This document shows positions 15,424 through 24,431 of a stretch of DNA of 64,000 nt, piece by piece. Source of the stretch: HK1 sp965220535 (GTDB lineage: Bacteria > Pseudomonadota > Gammaproteobacteria > HK1); contig OZ244833.1 in assembly GCA_965220535.1 (NCBI GenBank), positions 2,356,001 to 2,420,000 of the forward strand, in the 5' to 3' direction. The translations under genes and the position numbers were made by a program. The notes beneath the pieces were generated by a model. The model ran no database searches and was not told where the DNA came from. It saw only the letters and a list, made by a program, of their open reading frames with translations. Every line of letters starts with the position of its first letter. The first letter of the stretch is position 1.

Positions 15424-16783
15424 GCGCCGCCATCTCGATCCTCGTGATGACGCAGGCCCCCGGGAGCGCATCGGCGTTCGGACTGACGGCAACGACGATC
15501 AGTTCATCCCTCGAGGGAAAAACGCGGGAAAGGCGCTCGATGACAATATCCAATCGGATATCGTTCAATAATTCGCCTAGACGAGGAGCATCGCCGGTTT
15601 CGTGGCCATCGAGCGCCAGCTGCAATATCCTTCTTGCAGCGATATCGACATATTGCACGTTTCGGGTACTTCCGCCGACGAAATCCCGCCGCATGGCGGC
15701 GAAGTCCGTCAGGTCGGGCTTCGTTCGAAAATCCTCGTATCGGTTCAGGATCGATGCCGTGGCTTCCCCTAGTTTCGCGCTTTCCACCTCCCCGCTGATG
15801 AACATGATCCGTATCGCGCGACCGTAATTCATATAACCCGCATCGAAGCCATAGCTCGCCCGGAGAACCGTTCTGACCGCATCGAAGAGCGGCCCATCGA
15901 CCGGTCGGGCAAAAAAACGCAAGGCAAGCAGATCGGTCAGATAGCCCCCTTCGGCACTCGGTGGCAGTCGCCCGAAAAAACCGAGTATCGATTTTTCCGC
16001 ATCGGGCAGGTGCAGCAAGATGGTTTTGGGGGAAAAATCCGCTTCTACGGCAGGCGCACTTCGATCCCTCCCCTCCGGCAGAGCGAAGAGCAAGCGGTCG
16101 ATCGCTTTTGCCGCATCCTCGCGCGAGATCGCCCCGGTGACCGCGATCGTCAGCCCGGATCCGACAATGGTTTCCGCATGCCAGCGGCGCAAATCATCGA
16201 CCTCGACCTTGTCGATGGCATCGAGATCGGAGAGGCTCAAGAAATCGTCGAGCGCTCCTTCGCCCAAAATCGCAAGCCGGGCCACGGCTTCCATCCGCCG
16301 CGCTATTTTGGTTTGCGCCTGTGTTGTATTTGCCGACAATCCCTTCTTGATCCGCTCGATCCAAGCCTCGTCGAACTGCGGTGTCGAAAGCATCTCGCTC
16401 GCTATCGAAACGATCTCTTCGAGATATTCTTCGGGAAAGGTCAGCTCCCCGAAGGCATGATTCGCACGGACATAGAACCGCCCGCGAGCGTCTTTGTCGT
16501 TGAAAAACTCCAGCACTTCTTGCGGCGCGAGCGCCTTCGTTCCGCCGTTCAAAATGGTATCGGCCGCCACATAGGGTACCGCCGGGTTGTTTTTTGCCTC
16601 GTAGGCCCAATGCATCGGCCACGCGATCGTGATCGTTATTTTGTCGATGCCCTCTTCATCGACCGGCATGAAATGGAAGAGCCGGCCGGCGGGGGTCTTG
16701 GCCGATACGACCGCTCGATCGGCGCTTTCCGTGCATGAAATCAGCGTCAGCGCCAAAGCCAGGCAAAGCGAAATTTTTCTCAT
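15413..16783 (-). CDS. M16-family lipoprotein lacking the zinc site
   Basis: A 456-residue protein with a lipoprotein signal peptide (hydrophobic stretch ending Leu-Ile-Ser-Cys, Cys17 as lipid site). The body has the duplicated M16 (insulinase/processing peptidase) fold, but no His-x-x-Glu-His motif is present, so it should be inactive by itself. In paired M16 systems an inactive partner completes the active one. The partner here is the gene immediately upstream, which ends 7 bases before this start. The protein is expected to be membrane-anchored in the cell envelope. Confidence 0.75.
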   Translation of the reverse strand: MRKISLCLALALTLISCTESADRAVVSAKTPAGRLFHFMPVDEEGIDKITITIAWPMHWAYEAKNNPAVPYVAADTILNGGTKALAPQEVLEFFNDKDARGRFYVRANHAFGELTFPEEYLEEIVSIASEMLSTPQFDEAWIERIKKGLSANTTQAQTKIARRMEAVARLAILGEGALDDFLSLSDLDAIDKVEVDDLRRWHAETIVGSGLTIAVTGAISREDAAKAIDRLLFALPEGRDRSAPAVEADFSPKTILLHLPDAEKSILGFFGRLPPSAEGGYLTDLLALRFFARPVDGPLFDAVRTVLRASYGFDAGYMNYGRAIRIMFISGEVESAKLGEATASILNRYEDFRTKPDLTDFAAMRRDFVGGSTRNVQYVDIAARRILQLALDGHETGDAPRLGELLNDIRLDIVIERLSRVFPSRDELIVVAVSPNADALPGACVITRIEMAARCS

Positions 16784-16790
16784 TCCAAAA

Positions 16791-18161
16791 CTACCTCGTC
16801 GCCTTGACGAGGCGCGTCGCTTCTCGCCCCTCGTTCGCCAAGGATTTCAAGAATCGATTGAGATCATCGGCGCGAATATGCCGCAGCGCTTTCCTTTTAT
16901 CGGATAGAGAAACGATCGCTTTTCCCGTCATGAGCCGCCCAAGGGCCAAGTCGAAGTCAAGCCTTGGGCGATCTCGTTCCAAAACCCCATCCAAATCATC
17001 TTCGATACGCGATAAAATTCTCTCGAAACTTTCTTGCGGGAGTCCGTTTTCCAATATCGCTTGGAACTCGACTTCGAACACCCGTTGCAGCTCTTCCAAG
17101 GGGATGCCGCGGTCGGGACGGGCGTCGAAGCCGATGTGTAGATATCGATCTCCGATCAGATCGATATCGAAGGAGAAGCGTCGGGCGACGAAGCGATCGA
17201 ATCGAAGGGGTTTGGCAAGGCCTCCGGGCAAAGTGGAGTCCAGCGCATTCTCGGCTATCTGCGCAATCATCTCGCAACGCGCGATGGAATCACAGGCCGA
17301 AAGCGGAACCAGCTTACGGTAAATGAATATGTCTTCGGCGAGGCCAGGCAGCGACAAAAACGCGCTGTCGCTCGACGATCCCTCTTCCACCCAATCGGTC
17401 GAAACCGAAAGCGGCGCACTTTCGCCTTCGATCTCCCCCGACAGTGTATCGAGCACGGCTTCGAAGCGTTTTTCGCTCATATTGCCATAAGCCAATAGCG
17501 TCGCGTTCGCTAAAACATGGCTTTGTCGATGAAGGCTTTTCGCGTCTTCGAGCGAATATCGAGCGATAGTCGGCGGCTCCCCCAATACCGAACGAGCCAG
17601 TCCTCCTTTGCCGTAAAGGCTTCGGTCCATATCCCGATATACCGGGTACAAGGGCCGTTCCAAGACGCGGAAATCGTATTCTCGCAAAAGGATATCACGC
17701 TCTTGCAGAGCGAAATCCCGGTCCACGCTCAGCGGGGCCGAAACCGAAATCAGTTTTCGCAAAGAGTCGGGCAGATCGTCGGCATCCGCATCTTGCCGGT
17801 AAATCGTGCTGAAGTGGTTGATCCGGGCATCGGTGTGATGGTCTTTGTCATCCTTGCCGTCTTTGTTTGCCTTTGCGCCGAAGGCGCTCAGCCATGCCAA
17901 GTGTTCGACATAATGCGCCAATCCCTCGTCGAAGGGGTTCGAAGCCTCGCCTGAGGGAAATACGAGGTAGAGGGAAATGCCCCCTATTTCTCGATCCCGG
18001 ATCATAATTGCCTTCGAGAACACCCCCGCCTTTGCGTAATAGGGGGCGAAATCGGGCTCTTTCGGGCTGCGCTCGTCCAAAAGCCACAGTGCCCAAGCGA
18101 TGCCGACCGAGGCGGCGATATAACCGACGATTCTCATTCGACAATCCATTCGACAATCCAT
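16791..18161 (-). CDS. M16-family zinc metallopeptidase, membrane-anchored or exported
   Basis: A 456-residue M16 peptidase. A hydrophobic segment at about 11-28 is a signal anchor. The zinc motif His83-Tyr-Val-Glu86-His87 is intact, and Glu161 (or Glu154) is suitably spaced as the third ligand, so it should be catalytic. With the downstream zinc-less lipoprotein it forms the active/inactive pair typical of M16B peptidases. The natural substrate is unknown and no peptide precursor gene was recognised beside it. Three in-frame ATG codons (18161, 18149 and 18137) arise from a 12-bp tandem duplication. None has a clear Shine-Dalgarno sequence, so the start is uncertain by eight codons. Confidence 0.78.
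   Translation of the reverse strand: MDCRMDCRMRIVGYIAASVGIAWALWLLDERSPKEPDFAPYYAKAGVFSKAIMIRDREIGGISLYLVFPSGEASNPFDEGLAHYVEHLAWLSAFGAKANKDGKDDKDHHTDARINHFSTIYRQDADADDLPDSLRKLISVSAPLSVDRDFALQERDILLREYDFRVLERPLYPVYRDMDRSLYGKGGLARSVLGEPPTIARYSLEDAKSLHRQSHVLANATLLAYGNMSEKRFEAVLDTLSGEIEGESAPLSVSTDWVEEGSSSDSAFLSLPGLAEDIFIYRKLVPLSACDSIARCEMIAQIAENALDSTLPGGLAKPLRFDRFVARRFSFDIDLIGDRYLHIGFDARPDRGIPLEELQRVFEVEFQAILENGLPQESFERILSRIEDDLDGVLERDRPRLDFDLALGRLMTGKAIVSLSDKRKALRHIRADDLNRFLKSLANEGREATRLVKATR
18136..18159. repeat. Tandem duplication, 12 bp x2, multiplying the start codon
   Basis: ATTCGACAATCC occurs twice exactly. On the minus strand it places extra in-frame ATG codons at the start of the M16 gene and encodes Met-Asp-Cys-Arg twice. 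Confidence 0.9.
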
Positions 18162-18916
18162 AACGAGGGGCGAGAAGACCTCGCAGGCTTCGATACGAGA
18201 TTCAGGTCGATCCTTTCCCTTCGGGTGTCTCTATCGCTTCGTCGAAAACGGGCTTGGAATCGTGGAAGGCCGTGGGATTTTCATCGCTTCGATTTTATAG
18301 GGCATCGTTCCAAGCCTTAGGTGTCGCCTACGCTTCGACCATCGAGGATTCGAAACCGGGGTGCGGGGGATCGAAGCCGCCGCCCTTGCCGGTCGGGCTC
18401 GAGTCGAAGGACATCTTGGCGAGTCGTCCTTGTTTCGGCATCCGCGCCTTTTTGCCAACGTCATCCGACGAGCGCCTTCGGCGGCGATCGGCGCTTCTTG
18501 CCGGCGATCTTGAGGGCTTGGCTTTTTGGCCTCGATGGACTCTTTGATTCGCGCTCGAAAGCCCCGATGTCGATCCGAGATCGGCAAAGCGCGTTGCGAT
18601 GCTCACGAGGCCCGGCGGCGGTTTCTTCGACGATCGCATTCGATCGATATCGTCGATCCGAAACGAGACGCTTTGTTTTATCCCTCGCGGGCTCTTTTTC
18701 CGGCGCCGGTATTGCCGACAGGGTTAAAATTTCCGACAATTGGCATTATCCGAGATCGCTTCGTTCGGCGATGAACGCCATTTCGAGATGACGACGAAGG
18801 GCGCGATAAGGGGTTGAAATCGCTCGTTTCGCCCCCCATTTATCGCCCGACCACCCCTTGGAAGTCGGAAATCGAGGGCGAAAACCGAAATCTTCTTCAA
18901 GGAGCACGGTTTCAAG
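18162..18916. other. 755-base region without a recognised gene
   Basis: This lies between the divergent M16 and ABC-transporter genes, so it should carry promoters. Several overlapping short open frames exist on both strands, but all are Arg/Ser-rich, lack ribosome binding sites and resemble no family. No tRNA-like fold or clear terminator was found. Confidence 0.5.
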
Positions 18917-19921
18917 ATGATCGAGATCAAGAAGTTGACCAAACGCTTCGGGTCCTTGGTTGCGGTGAACAAGATTTCTTTCGATGTCTCCCGCGGCGAA
19001 GTGCTCGGATTTCTCGGCCCCAACGGCGCCGGGAAATCGACCACCATGAAAATGGTGACGGGATTTTTGGCCCCCGACGAGGGAAGCATCACCATCGATG
19101 GCGTGGATATCACTCGCGATCCCGTCAGGGTCAAGAAACGAATCGGCTATTTACCGGAAGGCGCCCCTCTATACGGCGAGATGACCCCTCGCGCCTTCTT
19201 GGGATTCATCGCCCGCATCCACGGTTTTCGCGGCGCCCAAGCAAAAGAGCGGGTGGATTCGGTAATCGAACGGGTCAGCATCGAGTCCGTGGTGCACAAG
19301 CCGATCGATACCCTGTCGAAGGGATTCAAGCGGCGCGTCGGCTTGGCCCAAGCCATCTTGCACGATCCGGAAATTCTGATCCTCGACGAGCCGACCGACG
19401 GACTCGACCCCAATCAGAAGCACGAGGTACGCACCCTGATCCGCAGTATGGCGGCGGAGAAGGTGATCGTTCTTTCGACCCATATCCTCGAGGAAGTGGA
19501 CGCGGTCTGTAGCCGAGCCACGATCATCGCCGACGGTCGGATCGTCAGCGACGAGCGCCCCGACGATCTTCTGCGGCGCTCGAGGGTGCACGGGGCTTTG
19601 CGGCTTCGTTTGCGCAGCGGCGGCGATCCCGAGCGAGCGGCGGCGATGATCGCCTCCTTCGGCTCCCTGCCCGGGATCGATGAAGTCGAGGAAGTCGCGA
19701 ATCAAGAAGGAAAGGTGGAACTCCTGCTCTTTTCCGGCGCCGGCGTCGTTCCCACCGTGGCCGTCGCCGATGCCGCTCGCAGCGGCGGCTGGGAGGTCCT
19801 CGAGATGTACGTAGAGCGCGGGCGCCTTGACGATGTCTTTCGCGAGATCACCACCGACATCGGTCCCAGAAAAGATCGAAGAAAGGATGGCGGCAACCGA
19901 GGAGGTAGGGATCATGGCTGA
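18917..19921 (+). CDS. ABC transporter ATP-binding protein, GldA-like
   Basis: A 334-residue ABC ATPase. Walker A Gly-Pro-Asn-Gly-Ala-Gly-Lys-Ser-Thr is near 34-42, the degenerate signature Leu-Ser-Lys-Gly-Phe-Lys-Arg-Arg near 133, and Walker B Leu-Ile-Leu-Asp-Glu-Pro-Thr near 155, then the switch His. A C-terminal extension of about 110 residues follows, as in GldA and DrrA-type ATPases. It powers an exporter with the permease encoded next, whose start overlaps this stop by eight bases. Similar four-gene sets (ATPase, permease, GldG-like protein, DUF4340 protein) are common in non-gliding proteobacteria; the transported substrate is unknown. Confidence 0.88.
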   Translation: MIEIKKLTKRFGSLVAVNKISFDVSRGEVLGFLGPNGAGKSTTMKMVTGFLAPDEGSITIDGVDITRDPVRVKKRIGYLPEGAPLYGEMTPRAFLGFIARIHGFRGAQAKERVDSVIERVSIESVVHKPIDTLSKGFKRRVGLAQAILHDPEILILDEPTDGLDPNQKHEVRTLIRSMAAEKVIVLSTHILEEVDAVCSRATIIADGRIVSDERPDDLLRRSRVHGALRLRLRSGGDPERAAAMIASFGSLPGIDEVEEVANQEGKVELLLFSGAGVVPTVAVADAARSGGWEVLEMYVERGRLDDVFREITTDIGPRKDRRKDGGNRGGRDHG

Positions 19922-20648
19922 TGTCTGGACGATTTGTCGGCGGGAACTGACGGGGTATTTCGGCACCCCCATCGCCTACGTTTTCCTCGCCATTTTCGTG
20001 TTCTTGAGCGGAATTTTCGCTTTTTATATCGGCAATTTCTTCGGTCGGGGTCAGGCGGATCTGCAGGCTTTTTTCGTCTATCACCCCTGGCTTTATCTCT
20101 TTTTGATCCCGGCCTTGGCGATGCGGCTATGGGCGGAGGAGCGACGCTCGGGCACGATCGAGTTGCTCTTCACCCTTCCGATCACCATGGGAGCGGCGGT
20201 GCTCGGCAAATTCCTCGCGGCGTGGATTTTCACCGCCGTCGCCTTGGCGATGACCTTTCCCGTATGGATCACCGTCAACTATCTGGGCGATCCGGATAAC
20301 GGCGTGATCTTCGCCAGTTATCTGGGCAGCCTGTTGATGGCCGGAGCCTTCCTCTCGATCGGCTCTTGCGTTTCGGCCCTGACCCGCAATCAGGTGATCG
20401 CCTTCGTCGTCAGCGGGGTGGTTTGTCTTTGCTTCGTGCTCAGCGGCTTTCCCATGGTGCTGAATTTCTTCAGCGCTTTCGCCCCGCCGATCATCGTCGA
20501 GACCGTCCGCACCTTCAGCTTTCTCGATCACTTCTACGCCATCAACAAGGGGGTGCTGAACGCCGTCGACGTGATCTATTTCGCCTCTCTGATCCTGTTT
20601 TGGCTTTTCGTCAATGCATTGGTGATCGAATGGCGCAAAGCCGCTTGA
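19914..20648 (+). CDS. ABC transporter permease, GldF-like
   Basis: A 244-residue integral membrane protein with six predicted membrane segments (starting near residues 21, 57, 98, 137, 170 and 220). It has the ABC-2 permease motif Trp-Ala-Glu-Glu-Arg-Arg-Ser-Gly-Thr-Ile-Glu-Leu-Leu near 75. This segment is typical of GldF and related permeases. The ATG at 19914 has a strong GAGG ribosome binding site inside the end of gldA, so the two are translationally coupled. It forms the channel with the GldA-like ATPase. Confidence 0.87.
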   Translation: MADVWTICRRELTGYFGTPIAYVFLAIFVFLSGIFAFYIGNFFGRGQADLQAFFVYHPWLYLFLIPALAMRLWAEERRSGTIELLFTLPITMGAAVLGKFLAAWIFTAVALAMTFPVWITVNYLGDPDNGVIFASYLGSLLMAGAFLSIGSCVSALTRNQVIAFVVSGVVCLCFVLSGFPMVLNFFSAFAPPIIVETVRTFSFLDHFYAINKGVLNAVDVIYFASLILFWLFVNALVIEWRKAA

Positions 20649-20812
20649 AGGCGCCAAGGGCAAGGGCATCGAAGGCGTTTTCGCGCTCCCGAGAAGGCTT
20701 CGGCCGCGAATATCGTCGACACCCGATCCCAAGGCCCTTCGTGTTTCGACGATGACGGGTTTGCAAACCAGGACCTGTATCTTCCCCCTCGCTTTTTTCC
20801 GGCATCGGTGAT

Positions 20813-20834
20813 CCGGCATAGGGCCGGCATAGGG
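20813..20834. repeat. Tandem duplication, 11 bp x2, supplying a ribosome binding site
   Basis: CCGGCATAGGG occurs twice exactly. The second copy ends in the AGGGAG that is the Shine-Dalgarno sequence for the gene at 20844. Confidence 0.9.
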
Positions 20835-20843
20835 AGAGAACGC

Positions 20844-22787
20844 ATGATCAGTCGTTTGATGACCACTACCGGGATGGCCCTGGCCATCGTCTTGTTATTT
20901 GCGGTCAATATCCTTGCAAGTCGCACCCTCGATTCGGCGCGTATCGATCTCACCGAGAACAGTCTGTTCACCCTCTCGGAGGGGACGCGCAATATCCTTG
21001 CCAATCTCGAAGACCCGATCACCTTGCGGCTTTACCTCTCGCAAGGGGAACTGGCCAACGCCAGCCGGATCAGCGGCTATACCGATCGCGTACGTTCGCT
21101 GTTGAGGGAATACGAGCGCTTGGCCAAGGGCCAGATCGTATTGCAGGTGATCGACCCCGAACCCTATACCGACGACGAAGATCGCGCGGTCGGATACGGC
21201 CTGCAAGGGGTTCCGGTCGGTAACGAAGGGGCGAATTTCTACTTCGGTCTCGTCGGTACCAACTCCGTGGATCAGATGGAGGTGATTCCTTTTCTCGCCG
21301 CCGAGCGCGAGACTTTTTTGGAATACGACCTCACGCGTCTCATCCACGGCCTCACCCGTCCGCCGCAAAAGATCGTGGGGGTGTTGAGCACCTTGCCGAT
21401 CGACGGCGCGCCGCCGGGGATCGCCTCCCCCCAAGGGGAAGCGCAGTGGGTGGTGCACGAGCAGTTGGGCCAACTTTTCGAGGTGCGCCGCCTCGATGAC
21501 ACCCTCGAGGAGATCGAGGAGGATATCGATATCTTGATGCTGGTGCATCCCCAGGGCTTGTCGCCGAAGACCCTTTACGCGATCGATCAATATGTATTGC
21601 GCGGCGGACGCATCCTCGCCTTCCTCGATCCCTTTTCCGAGATTCAGATGCAGGTCGCCGCCTCCGGCTTGACTCCGGCCGGGGGTTCTCGGCGCTCCGA
21701 ACTCGGCGATCTGCTGTCGGCGTGGGGGGTTTCGCTCAGCGACGATGTCGCCGCCGATCTCGGCTTGTCGATGCAGGCGCAGTTTCAACAAGGCGGACGG
21801 GTATTCACTTTCGATTATCCGGTCTGGATGGTCGTCAAATCCGAACTCTTCGATGCCGACGATATCGTCACCGGAAACCTCGGCAATGTCACGATGGCCA
21901 CCGCGGGCTTTTTCGAAGCGGCCAAAGGGGCCACCACCACCTTGACGCCGCTGATCTCGACCACCGACCGCGCCGCCAAGGTCACCACGCAGCGTATCGA
22001 CGAGGTCAACTCCAATCCTCAGGCCCTGCGCGACGATCTGGAATCGGAAGGGCGTTCCCTGCCGCTGGCGGTGCGGGTTTCCGGACCGATCGTCTCCGCC
22101 TTCCCCGAGGGTCCCCCGGCGGAGGAATCCGAGGGCGATGAATCGAGCGCCACCGACGAAAGCGTGGACGAAAGCGCGGCCGAAGGCGATCACATCTCGG
22201 AATCGAGCGAGGATGCCCAGATGATTCTGGTGGCCGATTCCGACGTGCTGACGGATCGTTTGTGGGTGTCGGTACAGAACCTGCTCGGGAATCGGATCGC
22301 GATCCCCAGTTCCGCCAACGGAAGTTTCGTGGTCAATGCCGTCGATAACCTCGCGGGTTCGGGCGATCTGATCAGCGTGCGAAATCGCGGTAGCTTCTCG
22401 CGCCCCTTCGCAAGGATCATCGAGCTGCGGCAGCAGGCGGAGCGCGATTATCGGGCCAAGGAGCAAGAACTGACGGCCAAACTCCAAGATGCCGAGCGCC
22501 GCCTTCGGGAGCTGGAGGAGCGGCATCAGGAAAACAGCGAGAGCGTGATTTTGGATGATGCCCAGCGCCAGGAGATCCGACGCTTTCGTCAGGAGAAGGT
22601 GCGGATCAACAAGGAGTTGCGCGATGTGCGTCGTCGCTTGCGCGCCGATATCGAGTCTTTGCAAGGCTGGCTTCGCTTCGCCAATATCGGCCTCGTGCCG
22701 ATCCTGATCGGGATCGGGGGGTTGCTGGCGGGTTTTGTCCATCTTCGGCGCCGGCGGCGAGCGACGACGAGTTTGACAGCGGCATGA
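20844..22787 (+). CDS. GldG-like ABC transporter auxiliary protein
   Basis: A 647-residue protein anchored by an N-terminal membrane helix (about 10-28) and a C-terminal one (about 613-633). The large region between them belongs to the ABC-type uncharacterised transport auxiliary family that includes GldG. It starts Ile-Asp-Leu-Thr-Glu-Asn-Ser-Leu-Phe-Thr-Leu-Ser, the typical beginning of that domain. An acidic linker sits near 425-460, and a charged coiled coil lies at about 525-605. It most likely sits on the periplasmic side of the exporter encoded by the two genes before it. The start at 20844 has an AGGGAG site. Confidence 0.82.
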   Translation: MISRLMTTTGMALAIVLLFAVNILASRTLDSARIDLTENSLFTLSEGTRNILANLEDPITLRLYLSQGELANASRISGYTDRVRSLLREYERLAKGQIVLQVIDPEPYTDDEDRAVGYGLQGVPVGNEGANFYFGLVGTNSVDQMEVIPFLAAERETFLEYDLTRLIHGLTRPPQKIVGVLSTLPIDGAPPGIASPQGEAQWVVHEQLGQLFEVRRLDDTLEEIEEDIDILMLVHPQGLSPKTLYAIDQYVLRGGRILAFLDPFSEIQMQVAASGLTPAGGSRRSELGDLLSAWGVSLSDDVAADLGLSMQAQFQQGGRVFTFDYPVWMVVKSELFDADDIVTGNLGNVTMATAGFFEAAKGATTTLTPLISTTDRAAKVTTQRIDEVNSNPQALRDDLESEGRSLPLAVRVSGPIVSAFPEGPPAEESEGDESSATDESVDESAAEGDHISESSEDAQMILVADSDVLTDRLWVSVQNLLGNRIAIPSSANGSFVVNAVDNLAGSGDLISVRNRGSFSRPFARIIELRQQAERDYRAKEQELTAKLQDAERRLRELEERHQENSESVILDDAQRQEIRRFRQEKVRINKELRDVRRRLRADIESLQGWLRFANIGLVPILIGIGGLLAGFVHLRRRRRATTSLTAA

Positions 22788-22883
22788 AGGCGACGGGATC
22801 CCCGATGACGCATCGTCGCCGGGATCGGTAGCCGAACGATCGGGGAATCGCCGCCCGGGGAAATCGAAAAGGAGGCAGTAAGA

Positions 22884-24083
22884 ATGCGCGGATTTCGTTG
22901 GATCCTTGTGCTTGTCGTTTTGGTCGTCGTCGCGGTCGGGGCGGTGTATCTGTCGGATAGGACATCGGAGCGAGTCGCCGGCGGCGACGAGACGGCCTTT
23001 CCGCATTTGCTCGATCGGATCAACGAGGTCGCCCGAATCCGGATCGAGGGCTATGGCGACCCCTTCCATATCGTTCGCGCCGACGATGCTTGGGTGGTAG
23101 AGGAAAAGGATGGCTACCCGGCGAATCCGGATCGGGTCTACCGACTTTTGGTCGGGGGGGCGAGCCTGAAACTCCTCGAGCCGAAGACCTCCCGTCCGGA
23201 GTATTACTCCGAGTTGGGGGTCGAAGATCCCCAAGAGGAGGGCGCGGATTCGTTGCGGGTTCGGCTCGAAGGCGCCGGCGGCGAGGAGTTGGCGCGCTGG
23301 GTGATCGGGAATCGTCGCAGTTCAGGGGCGAATCGCGATCGTTCCGAGCTCTATGTGCGGATCGCGGACGATCCCCAAGTGTGGTTGGTGGAGGGATCGT
23401 TGCCCTCGGGAAGGTCGGCGGTGGATTGGTCCGTGCGCGACGTCGTCGCGATACCCGTCGATCGCATCCGTCAGGTCACCGTCGAGCATGAGGACGGGCA
23501 GGTCGTTCGGGTGAGCAAGGAAAGCCGCAGCGACAGCGAATTCACGTTGCAGGATATCCCGGCGGGACGCGAGCTCGACGCCGCCTATCGCATCAGCGAT
23601 CTCGGGGGCTTCATCCAGGATCTGCGCCTCGACGACGTGCTCTCGCGGACGAAATACGACGAGGAGGAGTTCGAGGCCGACAAAGGCTTGGCCCTGAGCG
23701 TGCTCACCTTCGACGGTCTGCGAGTGCTCGGGGAGATCAAGCGTCGCGATTCCGAGGGCTGGCTCGTATTGCGCGCCGAAGTGGACGAGGAAGCCTTCGC
23801 CGCCGAGGCCGCGGCGGCCGAGGCGTCATCGGAGGAAGGGGCGGCCGATAGCGGCGAGAGCGGCGAGCAGACCGACGGCGAATCCGATGCCGATGCCGAT
23901 ACCGATACGCCGGAAGCCTCCCTCGATCGCGAGGCCATCGTCGCCGAGGTCGAGAGTCTCAACGAGCGCTGGTCGATGTGGGCCTACGAACTCCCGGGCT
24001 ACAAGGTCGGCTATGTCAACGTACGCATGGACGGCCTCACCCGTATTCCCGAAGAGGAAGAGGGCGACGAATCCGGCTCTTAG
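22884..24083 (+). CDS. DUF4340 domain protein
   Basis: A 399-residue protein with one N-terminal membrane anchor (residues 6-24) and a periplasmic body. The central part matches DUF4340, a family usually encoded next to GldF/GldG-type exporters. Near 305-345 is a low-complexity Ala/Glu/Asp/Ser segment with an Asp-Ala repeat. The AAAAGGAGG ribosome binding site is strong. It closes the four-gene exporter operon; its task is unknown, perhaps coupling the exporter to a cell-envelope partner. Confidence 0.8.
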   Translation: MRGFRWILVLVVLVVVAVGAVYLSDRTSERVAGGDETAFPHLLDRINEVARIRIEGYGDPFHIVRADDAWVVEEKDGYPANPDRVYRLLVGGASLKLLEPKTSRPEYYSELGVEDPQEEGADSLRVRLEGAGGEELARWVIGNRRSSGANRDRSELYVRIADDPQVWLVEGSLPSGRSAVDWSVRDVVAIPVDRIRQVTVEHEDGQVVRVSKESRSDSEFTLQDIPAGRELDAAYRISDLGGFIQDLRLDDVLSRTKYDEEEFEADKGLALSVLTFDGLRVLGEIKRRDSEGWLVLRAEVDEEAFAAEAAAAEASSEEGAADSGESGEQTDGESDADADTDTPEASLDREAIVAEVESLNERWSMWAYELPGYKVGYVNVRMDGLTRIPEEEEGDESGS

Positions 24084-24431
24084 ATGCACGGTCTTCGAAA
24101 AGCCGGGGCGGCTCGAAGTGCGAAAATCGAAGCCGCCTGTCGCTTGCCATCGCTCCGGCATCGGATCGGGGTGCTCGGGAGCGTCGGAGCCGGATATCGG
24201 ATTCTCGCTCGTCGCGCGGTCGATCCCGCTCCCGGGGGGCCGTTTTCTCGTTCGAAAGCGGCCGTGGCCGGCGGCGACCGGCGCGGCCCCCGAAAAAAAA
24301 GCGCCCGAGATCGCCTCTTTCGAGCATAGCCTTCGCATGAATCTCGCCCGACGCTTCCTCGAAGCGATCCGAGGAGCGATCCGGGCCAATCCTTTCGCCG
24401 CTTTTTTCGCCGACTCCTTTCGATCCTCCCC
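24084..24431. other. 348-base spacer after the exporter operon
   Basis: No gene was recognised. It contains a run of eight A near 24293-24300 and an imperfect 12-bp tandem duplication at 24361-24384 (ten of twelve bases match). No convincing terminator stem with a T-run was found. Confidence 0.5.

Noticed and set aside
20895..23234. A 779-codon minus-strand open frame antisense to the GldG-like gene
   Set aside because: It is the antisense shadow of the coding sequence, typical of GC-rich genes, with His/Gln/Arg-rich composition and no ribosome binding site.
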